Origin: Prevotella sp.
GTDB lineage: Bacteria > Bacteroidota > Bacteroidia > Bacteroidales > Bacteroidaceae
Direction: 5' to 3'
NCBI GenBank assembly: GCA_017619755.1
Contig: JAFZRU010000035.1
Location: 1 to 64,000, forward strand
DNA: 64,000 nt
A program made the translations under genes and the position numbers. Shown piece after piece: positions 56,801-64,000 of this stretch. The notes under the pieces were generated by a model. That model saw only the letters and a program-made list of their open reading frames with translations, ran no database searches and was not told where the DNA came from. Every line of letters begins with the position of its first letter. The stretch's first letter is position 1.

Positions 56801-57097
56801 ATCAAACGTACCTGTGTCGCTGTAGCCCAACACTTGTTGAGACTGTTCTTCGCCAGAGACGATGACAAATCCCCTGCCTGTTTCGCTGGTGAAGACATAG
56901 TAACAAGGATCATCGGTTGTGGCTGTCGAGGAATGGCCGCTGTAGGCGAGGGAAAGATGATGAGAGGTGAAAGCTTGGCGAGTGGCCAAAAAGGAATTGG
57001 CCACCCGAGAGGCTTCTTCCTTGCCTATGGGACCTCCCTTGGCCACACCAAGGGAAGACAACAGCAGAGCTGTCAACAGCAGCGTTCTTGGGCTCAT
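53897..57097 (-). CDS. Secreted C10 (streptopain-like) cysteine protease with dockerin-like C-terminus
   Basis: A 1066-residue paralogue of the protease at 12564. It has a signal peptide (1-21), propeptide (about 22-150), catalytic Cys181 in LAGCVATAMAQVMNYH, and His327 in LTHVFICDGYDG followed by HINWG. A long beta-rich middle follows. The C-terminal dockerin-like pair (GDVNGDKEVNIIDVMTTVN and GDLNYDDIIDVSDVM) has degenerate acidic positions compared with the first protease. It is preceded by a TAACTTTG box. Confidence 0.92.
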   Translation of the reverse strand: MSPRTLLLTALLLSSLGVAKGGPIGKEEASRVANSFLATRQAFTSHHLSLAYSGHSSTATTDDPCYYVFTSETGRGFVIVSGEEQSQQVLGYSDTGTFDAEDIPGGLRYLLDWYADELTITRHPSKKTAIQTTATRAASTSSTNSSPRHAIPPLLTTTWDQKAPYNLKCFMADGTQSLAGCVATAMAQVMNYHEWPVTATPSIPAYTAINGMRYASLPPTTFSWEKMKGAYYPLSKNEDVDASLEAVADLMLYCGHSVEMNYKSDAAGAYTTMIPQALHDIFGFSDEVRELRRSNYNNDVWCDIVYNELLNHRPVLYTGATSSTLTHVFICDGYDGHGLFHINWGAGGKSNGYFSLSSLRPSVLAEEYSAFDNSQRITVGIHPPTTKVDPSPSYLATQQLNTTAGTNTYSKISGVKKSFNYSVTGVVNLVHADAGIGLFSNDSLVEVLSTKSNLRVVRDSAVTMKFTCTFGANLEDGTYEIRGVNRLPGENQWRENLDNNIYFITMEVSNGKAVFTNADAPSGGETSVPVLQVSSFSQVFESGVNPKQIRVVVRNTSNVDFIGTAYLILNNDMSLYEGCFVDAGQEATINFHTDKAAGSYTAKLQAKGNNYNKTFSLGKLTLTEDGSLPILTLENVSFKNISGDIHYGRVIDGSMTLRNETKEDYCGLMSYYIYHHDTDYKYQMSQLVTIKAGESATIPLTFENLEFGDHVSVMDIGDPFTTYYHQSNTWTVTPGFVTWTATGERNATAPPFFARVPETAAAASLEGLSLTGIMPNSNVNTIYYFDRDAIIPASFQGRNVVLGNKAENICLVEGKDYYIPYSFKASYVSATHKPTIGFDGRCGWQTISLPFVVDSIYDTSDSQRQLKWSITTTPSNDGKDLWLRELAGINGDEALFTDVYRWRSNTPYLMAVPDSHWGETCDLVGHTLYLTATNTLVESTASPKVVCGAYEFTGVSGHALPVGAYVLNASGDAFIPASTIATPTSAYLLPMEGATPPPAIHIINHTAHLGDVNGDKEVNIIDVMTTVNVILCKAVNIFIKGNGDLNYDDIIDVSDVMMLVREILSN

Positions 57098-57146
57098 TAT
57101 GACTAATAGGATGTGGTCACTCGCTCGCTTGAAACGAAAATCGCCG

Positions 57147-57154
57147 CAAAGTTA
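57147..57154 (-). promoter_or_regulatory. -7 box of the second C10 protease gene
   Basis: TAACTTTG on the minus strand; transcription start near 57143, about 46 bases before the ATG. Confidence 0.45.
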
Positions 57155-57167
57155 CGAAAAAACAAGC

Positions 57168-57205
57168 GAAAAGTGAAAGAAAAGCTCGCTTTTCTTTCAC
57201 TTTTC
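57168..57205. terminator. Long perfect palindrome between the acyl-CoA synthetase and C10 genes
   Basis: 18-bp perfect arms (GAAAAGTGAAAGAAAAGC and its complement) with a 2-nt centre. It lies 18-55 bases after the stop of the NDP-forming ligase, so it can act as its terminator, although no T-run follows. Heptamer-like TTTCATC words continue at 57208-57225. Confidence 0.5.
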
Positions 57206-57222
57206 AACTTTCATCTTTCATT

Positions 57223-59298
57223 TCATCTTTTCCCACTCGTTGGCTCCACGTAAATGCGGGCGTCCACAGTGGTCACGCCTGCCTCGTCGGCAAGGAGCGG
57301 ATTGAGGTCCATCTCCTTGATTTCCGTGGCGAAGCGCAACAATGTGGAAAGCCGAACGATAACCTCGGCAAACCGAGCTTCGTTGATGCCGACTTGTCCA
57401 CGTGTGCCCTTGATGATTTTGTAAGCGCGTAACGAATGAATCATAGAGTAGGCTTCAGCGTAGGAAAGAGGAGCCAGGCCGCTGCTGACATCCTTGAGCA
57501 CTTCCACGAAGATACCTCCAAGGCCACAAAGCACGATGTGACCGAAACGGGGTTCATATTTCGCACCGATGAAGAGTTCCGTGCCACGGAGCATCTTCTG
57601 CACCATGACTTGAGTTGCACCTTCGATGGCCATCAGGCGCTCAAATTCCAAACGTAGGTGCTTGGCGCTCTTGATGTCGAGAGCCACGCCGCCAACATCG
57701 CTCTTGTGTATGGGGCCTACCACCTTGGCTACAACAGGGTAGCCCACGCGCTCTGCAAAGGCCACGATCTCGTCGGGATTCGTGCTTGTCAACTCGGGAA
57801 CCAGGGGAATTCGGGCGCAATTGAGCAGTTCATGGACGAGGGTGGGGGAGATGTAGCCGCTCTCATGGATGCCGGAGATGATGTCGCGGATACGGGGAAC
57901 GTCGATGCCGAACAGTTCGATTTCGGGAGGGGCGGGGGGAGGTGTGCGCATCACCTGGGTGAGTGCGGTGGCAAGTGTCACCTCGTCGCTGAAATTCACA
58001 TGGCCTTTTCGGAGGAACTCCTCCACCTCGGGTCCAGCGGTGTGCAGACTGGGAAGGATGGGGAAGATGGGCTTGTGGCACTCCAATATCTTCTTGTGGA
58101 GGATGTCGTAGGTCTCATAGAGCTGCACCAAGCCAGGGGTGCCAAATATCACCATGATAGCGTCGATGTTGTCGAAACGATTCTCACAATAGTCAATGGC
58201 TACACCCAATTGTGTGGGGGTGGCGGTGGCGAGGATGTCGATGGGGTTGGCGGTGGAGGAACCTGGGAAGAGCTGTGTCTTGAGCTCCTCGCCAATGACA
58301 GGGTCAACAGGTGGCACGGAAAGACCGCCTTTTGACAGGGCGTCGGTGAGCATCACCCCGGGACCTCCGGCATGGGTTACAATGGCAAAATTCTTTCCCT
58401 TGATGGGAGGCAGGGTGAAGATGCAGCCCACTGTGGTGAGTTCCTCACGTGAGAAGCATCGTACGATACCGGCCTTGCGGAAAAGGGCTTCTACGGCGGA
58501 ATCGCTGCTCGCAATGGCACCAGTGTGTGAGGAAGCGGCTCGGCTTCCGCTCTCTGAACTGCCAGCTTTGATGGCCGCGATGCGGCAGCCTTTGCGGATG
58601 AGCGAGGCGGCATGGAAGAGTAGTTTGTCGGGATTGGAGATGTTCTCAATGTAGAGCAATTTCACCTTGGAGTCGCGCTCCGCGTCAAAATGCTCATCCA
58701 TATATTGAAGCACGTCTTCTATGCCAATCTGCTTGCCGTTGCCAATACTCCACACGGAGTTGAACTGCAAGCCCTTGATGACTGCAGATTCAAGGATGAA
58801 GACAGCGGTTGCTCCAGAACCGGAAATGAAATCTACTCCATAGGGATTAAGATGCGGGATGGGTTTGGTGAACACACTGTGATGCCAAGAGGTGAGCAGA
58901 CCGATGCAGTTGGGGCCAATCAATGCGGCACCGTATTCTTCACATGTGTTGAGGATGTCCTGCTCCAAGGCCGCCCCCTCAGGGGTCTCTTCGCCGAAAC
59001 CGGCAGAGATGATGATAAAGGCACGCACATTCTTCTCTGCTGCAAGCAGGCGCACCGTGGCCGGACAAAGACGGGCGGGTATGACCACCACGGCCATGTC
59101 GGTGGGTGGCAGTTCTTTCGCATCGTGAAACACTTTGATGCCTTGCACTTCGTCTTCCTTGGGATTAACGATGCGAAGGACGCCCTGGTAACCGCCGTTG
59201 AGGATGTTGCGTACCACGGCGCCGCCGGGTTTGTGGATGTTGTTGGAGCCGCCGATGACGACGATGCTCGATGGGGTGAGAAGTTGTTGGTTGATCAT
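57223..59298 (-). CDS. NDP-forming acyl-CoA synthetase (acetate-CoA ligase family)
   Basis: A 691-residue fused alpha-beta enzyme with a CoA-binding domain (about 8-130), a succinyl-CoA ligase-like domain (about 150-430, phospho-His258 in ASSHTGAIAS), and a C-terminal ATP-grasp domain (about 475-690, PVVAKVVGPIHKSDVGGVAL). It interconverts acyl-CoA plus ADP plus phosphate with acid plus ATP, so can harvest ATP from fermentation products. It starts 34 bp after yjbQ. Substrate is unknown; acetate or aryl-acetates are candidates given paaK nearby. Confidence 0.92.
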   Translation of the reverse strand: MINQQLLTPSSIVVIGGSNNIHKPGGAVVRNILNGGYQGVLRIVNPKEDEVQGIKVFHDAKELPPTDMAVVVIPARLCPATVRLLAAEKNVRAFIIISAGFGEETPEGAALEQDILNTCEEYGAALIGPNCIGLLTSWHHSVFTKPIPHLNPYGVDFISGSGATAVFILESAVIKGLQFNSVWSIGNGKQIGIEDVLQYMDEHFDAERDSKVKLLYIENISNPDKLLFHAASLIRKGCRIAAIKAGSSESGSRAASSHTGAIASSDSAVEALFRKAGIVRCFSREELTTVGCIFTLPPIKGKNFAIVTHAGGPGVMLTDALSKGGLSVPPVDPVIGEELKTQLFPGSSTANPIDILATATPTQLGVAIDYCENRFDNIDAIMVIFGTPGLVQLYETYDILHKKILECHKPIFPILPSLHTAGPEVEEFLRKGHVNFSDEVTLATALTQVMRTPPPAPPEIELFGIDVPRIRDIISGIHESGYISPTLVHELLNCARIPLVPELTSTNPDEIVAFAERVGYPVVAKVVGPIHKSDVGGVALDIKSAKHLRLEFERLMAIEGATQVMVQKMLRGTELFIGAKYEPRFGHIVLCGLGGIFVEVLKDVSSGLAPLSYAEAYSMIHSLRAYKIIKGTRGQVGINEARFAEVIVRLSTLLRFATEIKEMDLNPLLADEAGVTTVDARIYVEPTSGKR

Positions 59299-59332
59299 GG
59301 TTGAATGTCAGAGGTTTTCGTGATGGATGGGT

Positions 59333-59743
59333 TTATTCCATAATGGTGGCTACAATTTTCCTTGGGCCGCCATAGTCGCGGAATTCACAAAGATAGATTC
59401 CTTGCCAAGTACCGAGGTTGAGACGTCCACTGGTGATGGGGATGGTGATGCTCGTTCCAACAAGGGCTGCCTTGGCATGTGCGGGCATGTCATCGCTACC
59501 TTCCAAAGTGTGAAGATAGTATCGTTGGTTCTCAGGAACGAGATGGTCGAGGATGGCTGCCATGTCGTGGCGCACGTCGGGGTCGGCATTCTCGTTGATG
59601 CTCAGTCCGCAACTGGTGTGCTTGACAAAGAGGTGGAGGAGACCAGCCTTGGGGAGAGGTGGCAACTGGCGGATGATCTCCCCGGTCACCAAATGGCATC
59701 CTCTCCGACGAGCCGTCAGCGTAAACTCCACTTGAGTTGTCAT
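59333..59743 (-). CDS. YjbQ/UPF0047 family protein
   Basis: A 136-residue member of the YjbQ family (secondary thiamine-phosphate synthase enzyme). Family segments are LLHLFVKHTSCGLSINENADPDV and DDMPAHAKAALVG. The open frame extends to 59890 but the ATG at 59743 overlaps the bcp stop by 4 bp (ATGA) and starts the conserved domain. YjbQ can replace ThiE weakly in E. coli. Its real role is unsettled. It sits between bcp and the NDP-forming ligase. Confidence 0.92.
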   Translation of the reverse strand: MTTQVEFTLTARRRGCHLVTGEIIRQLPPLPKAGLLHLFVKHTSCGLSINENADPDVRHDMAAILDHLVPENQRYYLHTLEGSDDMPAHAKAALVGTSITIPITSGRLNLGTWQGIYLCEFRDYGGPRKIVATIME

Positions 59744-60195
59744 ACGCCAGAGAGGATTTGGTTGGCGTGATCCTTTGTCTTGATCTTCTTCGGCCCGATG
59801 ATGCGCTCCACGACACCCTCCTCGTTGATGATGAAGGTGGTTCGGAACGTACCAAAATACTTGCGACCGTACATACTCTTCTCCCCCCACACGCCAAACT
59901 GTTCCACCAAACTCTTGTCAGTGTCGGCAATGAGGTGGAAAGGTAGTTCGTGTTTGGCGATGAATTTCTGGTGCGACTTGGCATCATCCACACTAACGCC
60001 AACCACGGCGTAGCCAGAGTCATTCAATGACGAAAGATTGTCACGCAGGTTGCAGGCCTCCGCCGTGCAGCCTGACGTCAAGTCCTTGGGGTAGAAATAC
60101 AGCACCAGCTTCTTGCCGGCAAAGTCGCTCAGGCGAACAGCGTCGCCGTTCTCGTCGTAGCCCAACAACTCCGGGGCTTTGTCTCCTATTTCCAT
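59740..60195 (-). CDS. bcp: Thiol peroxidase BCP (peroxiredoxin)
   Basis: A 151-residue thioredoxin-dependent peroxidase that removes peroxides. The peroxidatic Cys43 and resolving Cys48 are seen in DLTSGCTAEAC. Length matches the family. It is first in a three-gene unit with yjbQ (4-bp overlap) and the acyl-CoA synthetase. A TACCTTTG box lies at 60226-60233. Confidence 0.96.
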   Translation of the reverse strand: MEIGDKAPELLGYDENGDAVRLSDFAGKKLVLYFYPKDLTSGCTAEACNLRDNLSSLNDSGYAVVGVSVDDAKSHQKFIAKHELPFHLIADTDKSLVEQFGVWGEKSMYGRKYFGTFRTTFIINEEGVVERIIGPKKIKTKDHANQILSGV

Positions 60196-60225
60196 ATTCT
60201 TTTCTTTTTTGTTGACTTATATATG

Positions 60226-60326
60226 CAAAGGTAATGAAAAAAAGTGATTCTACGGCAGAGTTTACGCGGATTTTAAGAAAAATCTCCCCTCTTTTTTGGA
60301 TTCTTCGACTTTTTCATGTAATTTTG
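60226..60326. promoter_or_regulatory. Divergent promoters of bcp and the repeat-rich secreted protein
   Basis: Minus strand: TACCTTTG at 60233-60226 for bcp. Plus strand: TTTG at 60295-60298, 20-nt spacer, TAATTTTG at 60319-60326 for the gene at 60382, a complete match to the Bacteroides promoter. Confidence 0.6.
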
Positions 60327-60381
60327 CGTATTCTAATGGTAATCATCAACCTCCAACTCTTTATAATACATACAACAAACA

Positions 60382-61254
60382 ATGAAAAATCACATCATCA
60401 CTTGGGTAGCCTTCGTGGTCTTCTCCCTTGGAGCACACGCCATGGGGTTTGACCAGGCACGGCAGGAAGCATTGTTCCTCACAGACAAGATGGCATACGA
60501 ACTCAACCTCTCCATGGAGCAGATGGAAGCCGTCTATGAAATCAATCTCGATTATTTCCTCAGCGTCAACCTTGAGCGGGACCTCTATGGCATTTATTGG
60601 GAAAGGAGAAACAGCGACCTCAGGTATGTGCTCAGCCGCAACCAGTACGCCTTCTTCATCAACATCAACTATTTCTACCGCCCGCTCAATTGGGTGCGAG
60701 GAGCATGGAGCTTGGCACTATATGGCAGATACACCAACCGGCACCATTTCTACTATGCAAGACCCAATGCATGGATAACTTTCCGTGGTGGAAGAAATAC
60801 AGGGGTTAAAAGCCATTACAGCTATGGAAACTTTTACCCTCCAACAGGAAATGGAAGACCCGCCGCCGGCCATACACCCACACCCAGCGGACGCTCTGGT
60901 TTCCAAAGAGGAAATGGAAATGGTCATCGTCCCGGCAACAACGGCTATCATCCTGGAAATAATGGCAATCGTCCCAACAACGGTTATCAACCAGGCAACA
61001 ACGGAAATCGTCCCAACAACGGCTATCAACCTGGCAACAACGGAAACCGTCCCAACAATGGCTATCAACCAGGCAACAACGGAAACCGTCCCAACAACGG
61101 CTATCAGCCTGGAAACAATGACAATCGCCCCAACAACGGCTATCAGCCTGGAAACAATGACAATCGCCCCAACAACGGCTATCGGCCTGGAAACAATGAC
61201 AATCGCCCCAACAACGGACAACCATCCAATCGCCCGCGCCGATCAGGAAGATAG
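60382..61254 (+). CDS. Secreted protein with Asn/Pro/Gly-rich 13-residue repeats
   Basis: A 290-residue protein I cannot assign to a family. It has a signal peptide (1-20) and a folded, aromatic-rich N-terminal part (about 22-135, with ELNLSMEQMEAVYEINLDYF and a Tyr/Phe/Arg-rich segment). A low-complexity C-terminal half has six tandem 13-residue repeats of NRPNNGYQPGNNG from residue 196, ending in a basic tail (RPRRSGR). The tail could bind polysaccharide or the cell surface, but that is only a guess. It has a good promoter of its own and ends before a bidirectional hairpin. Confidence 0.75.
   Translation: MKNHIITWVAFVVFSLGAHAMGFDQARQEALFLTDKMAYELNLSMEQMEAVYEINLDYFLSVNLERDLYGIYWERRNSDLRYVLSRNQYAFFININYFYRPLNWVRGAWSLALYGRYTNRHHFYYARPNAWITFRGGRNTGVKSHYSYGNFYPPTGNGRPAAGHTPTPSGRSGFQRGNGNGHRPGNNGYHPGNNGNRPNNGYQPGNNGNRPNNGYQPGNNGNRPNNGYQPGNNGNRPNNGYQPGNNDNRPNNGYQPGNNDNRPNNGYRPGNNDNRPNNGQPSNRPRRSGR
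60967..61200 (+). repeat. Six 39-bp in-frame tandem repeats
   Basis: Units at 60967, 61006, 61045, 61084, 61123 and 61162, each coding NRPNNGYQPGNN(G/D) with one Arg variant, plus a partial seventh. The near identity of adjacent units suggests recent expansion or ongoing recombination. Confidence 0.9.
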
Positions 61255-61309
61255 GATGGACAGGGACTTTGCCTTCTTGGAATCAGAATTCAAATAAGAC
61301 AAGCAAATC

Positions 61310-61354
61310 AATGGAAAAGCGAGTTCCTAATATGAAGGAACTCGCTTTTCCATT
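61310..61354. terminator. Bidirectional hairpin between convergent genes
   Basis: Perfect 18-bp arms (AATGGAAAAGCGAGTTCC and complement) with a 9-nt loop, placed between the stops at 61254 and 61381. It would serve both strands. Confidence 0.7.
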
Positions 61355-61380
61355 GGGCGTTGAAAGGTTGGGTCATTCTC

Positions 61381-62142
61381 TTATTCTTGCTCCACAGCGG
61401 CTTGCTGGTCGAAATACGCGTTAAGCTCATCGGCGGCACTATGGTCGATGTTCGACAAATCCTTCACGATGTGCCCGTGTTCCAGCAAGGTGATACGGGG
61501 GCAAATGTCAATGGTGTGCGCCAGATTATGGCTGCTGATGATGATGGTTGCCCCTGTCGCGTGATTGTATTCTGTCAACGTGCGCTTCAAAACGCTCTGG
61601 CTCGATGGGTCAAGGAAATTGAAAGGTTCATCGAGAATGACTAACGAGGGTTGGTGAAGCAGGGCGGCGATAATGCCTATCTTCTGCTTGTTACCGGCAG
61701 AGAAGTCGCGGATGAGCTTCTTCTGATCCAAAATCTCGCCAGCCATCAAATGCTCGAAAGTCTTCACACGTGTCTCTACTTCTTTTTTGCCCAAGCCGCA
61801 CACCTTTCCGACAAACTCGAAAAACTCCTCCGGGGTGAGGAAGTCGATGAGGAAACCATCATCCACGTAGGCTCCGGTGTGCTCCTTCCACTCTTCACTC
61901 TCAGCAGGATTGACAACGTGCTCAACGGGAGTGTCAGTGCCGTTTTCGACAGCGAAGGTGAACCCCACTGTTCCGTCATCGGACTTGAGCAAGTCGAGCA
62001 TCAAGCGGAAGAGTGTAGTCTTCCCTGCACCGTTGTTGCCCACCAAACCAATCATTTCACCATCATTAGCGTGATATTCGTCGATGTCAACAGCTACTTT
62101 CTCGCCGAAAGTCTTTCGAAGGTGTGTGATATCTATTTTCAT
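61381..62142 (-). CDS. Lone ABC transporter ATP-binding protein
   Basis: A 253-residue ABC ATPase with Walker A GNNGAGKT (35-42) and Walker B VILDEPFNFLDP (about 182-193). The signature motif reads FSAGNKQK rather than LSGGQ. It resembles ATPases of the multi-subunit export/DrrA-like group that pair with a separate permease. No permease gene is adjacent: secA lies 46 bp upstream and a convergent gene downstream. An AAGG ribosome site precedes the ATG. Partner and substrate are unknown. Confidence 0.88.
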   Translation of the reverse strand: MKIDITHLRKTFGEKVAVDIDEYHANDGEMIGLVGNNGAGKTTLFRLMLDLLKSDDGTVGFTFAVENGTDTPVEHVVNPAESEEWKEHTGAYVDDGFLIDFLTPEEFFEFVGKVCGLGKKEVETRVKTFEHLMAGEILDQKKLIRDFSAGNKQKIGIIAALLHQPSLVILDEPFNFLDPSSQSVLKRTLTEYNHATGATIIISSHNLAHTIDICPRITLLEHGHIVKDLSNIDHSAADELNAYFDQQAAVEQE

Positions 62143-62188
62143 ATACCTTATTTATTATAATGGGATTGGAAAAGTGCGTATGTGGTGA

Positions 62189-64000
62189 TTATACGATGCC
62201 ACGCCCGTGACAGTTCTTGAATTTCTTCCCACTACCGCAGGGACATGGGTCGTTACGCCCTGGCAACTTGTCCTTGCGGATGGGCTGACGCTGCTGACGC
62301 TGCGCACTCTCTCTCGTGTCGTGGCTTGCAGCTGCCTTCTGTCCCGGATCCACCATCTCGTCACCCTTGCTTTCCTGGTAACGCTGTGTATGACGCTCAG
62401 GAGCTGCTTCTTGCACGTTTTGAGGCTGTTGCTGTACCAACTGTGGTATTTGGCCTCGCATGAGAATCTCACACATGCGGTTGTGCATATCGTCGATCAT
62501 GTTGTCGAAAAGCTTGGCACTCTCAATCTTGAAAATCACCAACGGATCCTTCTGTTCATAAGACGCACTGTTCTGCACGTTGTGCTTTAGTTCGTCCAAA
62601 AGACGCAGGTTCTCTTTCCAGAAATCGTCGATGATGTGCAACATCACCACCTTCTCGAATTGCTTCACCACAGACTTGCATTCCGTGTCATAGGCCTCTT
62701 TTAGGTTGCAGGGGATGTTCATGACACCACGTCCGTCACTGATGGGAACGTTGATGCGCTCGTATAGTTGCCCCTGCTCCTCATACACCTGTTTGATGAT
62801 GGGCCAAGCCACCTCGTGGATGCGCTCCGAACGGCGCTTGAAAGTGTCCATGACGGCAGTATAGCTCTTCTCTTCCAAGTCTTCGCGGCCCATGCTCGAC
62901 AATTCGCTGCTCCTGAAAGGACACTCCATGGCAAAGGTCTTGAGGAACATCTCACTGCACCCACGGTAGTCGGTAGCGTTGTTCTCGATGATGCGCGTGA
63001 CGCGATCCCACATCATGTCGGCGATGTCCATGCCAATGCGTTCGCCCATCAAGGCGTGACGGCGCTTCTCATAGATCATCTTGCGCTGCATATTCATCAC
63101 GTCGTCGTATTCCAAAAGGCGCTTGCGGATGCCGAAATGGTTCTCCTCCACTTTCTTCTGTGCACGCTCGATGCTGTTGCTGATCATGTTGTGCTCGATG
63201 CGCTCGCCGTCCTCAAAACCAAGGCGGTCCATCACCTTGGCGATGCGTTCAGAGGCGAAGAGGCGCATCAACTTGTCTTCCAAAGAGACGTAGAAGACGG
63301 ACGAGCCTGGGTCGCCTTGACGACCGGCACGACCTCGAAGCTGACGGTCCACACGGCGGCTTTCGTGACGTTCCGTGCCAATGATGGCCAAACCTCCAGC
63401 CTCTTTTACTTCCGGGGTGAGCTTGATGTCAGTACCACGACCTGCCATGTTGGTGGCGATGGTAACGGCACCCTTGCCATCGGTGCTGCGACCAGCCTGG
63501 GCGACGATGTCGGCCTCCTTTTGGTGGAGCTTGGCATTGAGCACGTTGTGGGGGATGTTGTTCATCTTCAGCATGCGGGAGAGCAATTCCGAGATTTCCA
63601 CCGATGTCGTACCAACGAGGGTGGGGCGGCCTTGCTCACGCATGGCAATGATCTCCTCAATCACAGCTCTGTATTTCTCGCGTTGTGTCTTATAGACACG
63701 ATCGTTCATGTCGTTGCGCACCACTGGCTTGTTGGTGGGGATTTCCACCACGTCAAGTTTGTAGATGTCCCAAAACTCTCCAGCCTCCGTGATAGCCGTA
63801 CCAGTCATGCCGGCAAGCTTGTGGTACATACGGAAATAGTTTTGCAACGTGATGGTGGCGTAGGTCTGCGTGGCGGCCTCCACAGTCACGTGTTCCTTGG
63901 CTTCAACAGCCTGATGCAAACCGTCGCTCCAACGACGACCTTCCATGATACGACCCGTCTGCTCATCCACAATCTTCACCTCGCCGTCAATCACCACGTA
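62189..64000 (-). CDS. secA: Preprotein translocase ATPase SecA (C-terminal part)
   Basis: The last 603 residues; the frame is open to the window edge, where the N-terminal half is missing. Visible motifs are [21 protein letters not shown], the helicase motifs [12 protein letters not shown] and [16 protein letters not shown], and the C-terminal zinc/SecB-binding [17 protein letters not shown]. SecA drives export through SecYEG; signal-peptide proteins in this window would depend on it. Confidence 0.97.
   Translation of the reverse strand, partial: YVVIDGEVKIVDEQTGRIMEGRRWSDGLHQAVEAKEHVTVEAATQTYATITLQNYFRMYHKLAGMTGTAITEAGEFWDIYKLDVVEIPTNKPVVRNDMNDRVYKTQREKYRAVIEEIIAMREQGRPTLVGTTSVEISELLSRMLKMNNIPHNVLNAKLHQKEADIVAQAGRSTDGKGAVTIATNMAGRGTDIKLTPEVKEAGGLAIIGTERHESRRVDRQLRGRAGRQGDPGSSVFYVSLEDKLMRLFASERIAKVMDRLGFEDGERIEHNMISNSIERAQKKVEENHFGIRKRLLEYDDVMNMQRKMIYEKRRHALMGERIGMDIADMMWDRVTRIIENNATDYRGCSEMFLKTFAMECPFRSSELSSMGREDLEEKSYTAVMDTFKRRSERIHEVAWPIIKQVYEEQGQLYERINVPISDGRGVMNIPCNLKEAYDTECKSVVKQFEKVVMLHIIDDFWKENLRLLDELKHNVQNSASYEQKDPLVIFKIESAKLFDNMIDDMHNRMCEILMRGQIPQLVQQQPQNVQEAAPERHTQRYQESKGDEMVDPGQKAAASHDTRESAQRQQRQPIRKDKLPGRNDPCPCGSGKKFKNCHGRGIV

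Noticed and set aside
60718-61225. Repeat-rich antisense frames opposite the 290-aa gene
   Set aside because: They mirror the 39-bp repeats; the plus-strand frame has the signal peptide and promoter.

Overview
The window looks like chromosome of a Prevotella-like member of the Bacteroidales. This rests on promoters of the Bacteroides type (a -7 box TAnnTTTG, often with TTTG 19-20 bases upstream, and few Shine-Dalgarno sites), two streptopain-like C10 proteases, a Por/type IX C-terminal sorting domain, TonB receptor/lipoprotein pairs, a PnuT thiamine transporter behind a TPP riboswitch, and B12-dependent ribonucleotide reductase. No rRNA, tRNA or CRISPR was seen.

Layout. 1-547: edge of a probable mobile element (zinc-ribbon/excisionase-like HTH gene, cut by the window start) with phased 10-bp iterons, next to the 3' end of mnmE. 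865-3133: nucleoside phosphorylase-mnmE. 3612-11481: eight tightly packed minus-strand genes (phoH-purC-menG-aroE-purM-prfA-pyrF-HD hydrolase) of purine, pyrimidine, shikimate, menaquinone and translation functions. 11627-19058: DUF5715 protein, first C10 protease, and a Dna2-like nuclease-helicase. 19073-24250: nitroreductase, then a MacAB-like ABC exporter with two permeases and an adaptor. 24510-27339: GH13 amylase-family enzyme and adenosine deaminase. 27644-30991: unknown small protein, TonB receptor and DUF4249 lipoprotein. 31037-33175: exported M3 peptidase. 33742-41475: nrdJ, folB, cell-wall amidase, MCE protein, dnaA. 41530-41775: a candidate structured RNA with its own promoter. 41853-45013: TPP-riboswitch operon (TonB receptor and PnuT). 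45153-49353: Omp28-like type IX cargo and a small secreted protein. 49647-53866: phenylacetate-CoA ligase, double-ACT protein, cellobiose phosphorylase. 53897-57097: second C10 protease. 57223-60195: peroxiredoxin, YjbQ, ADP-forming acyl-CoA synthetase. 60382-61254: repeat-rich secreted protein. 61381-64000: lone ABC ATPase and the C-terminal part of secA.

Themes. Secreted proteolysis and peptide use: two C10 proteases and the M3 peptidase, with PaaK and the NDP-forming ligase that could handle aryl-acids from amino acid fermentation. Vitamin economy: regulated thiamine import and use of B12. Most of the window is ordinary housekeeping sequence. The parts least explained by known annotation are the candidate RNA beside dnaA, the 9-bp CTATAG array, the iterons beside mnmE, and several dispersed palindromic repeats.
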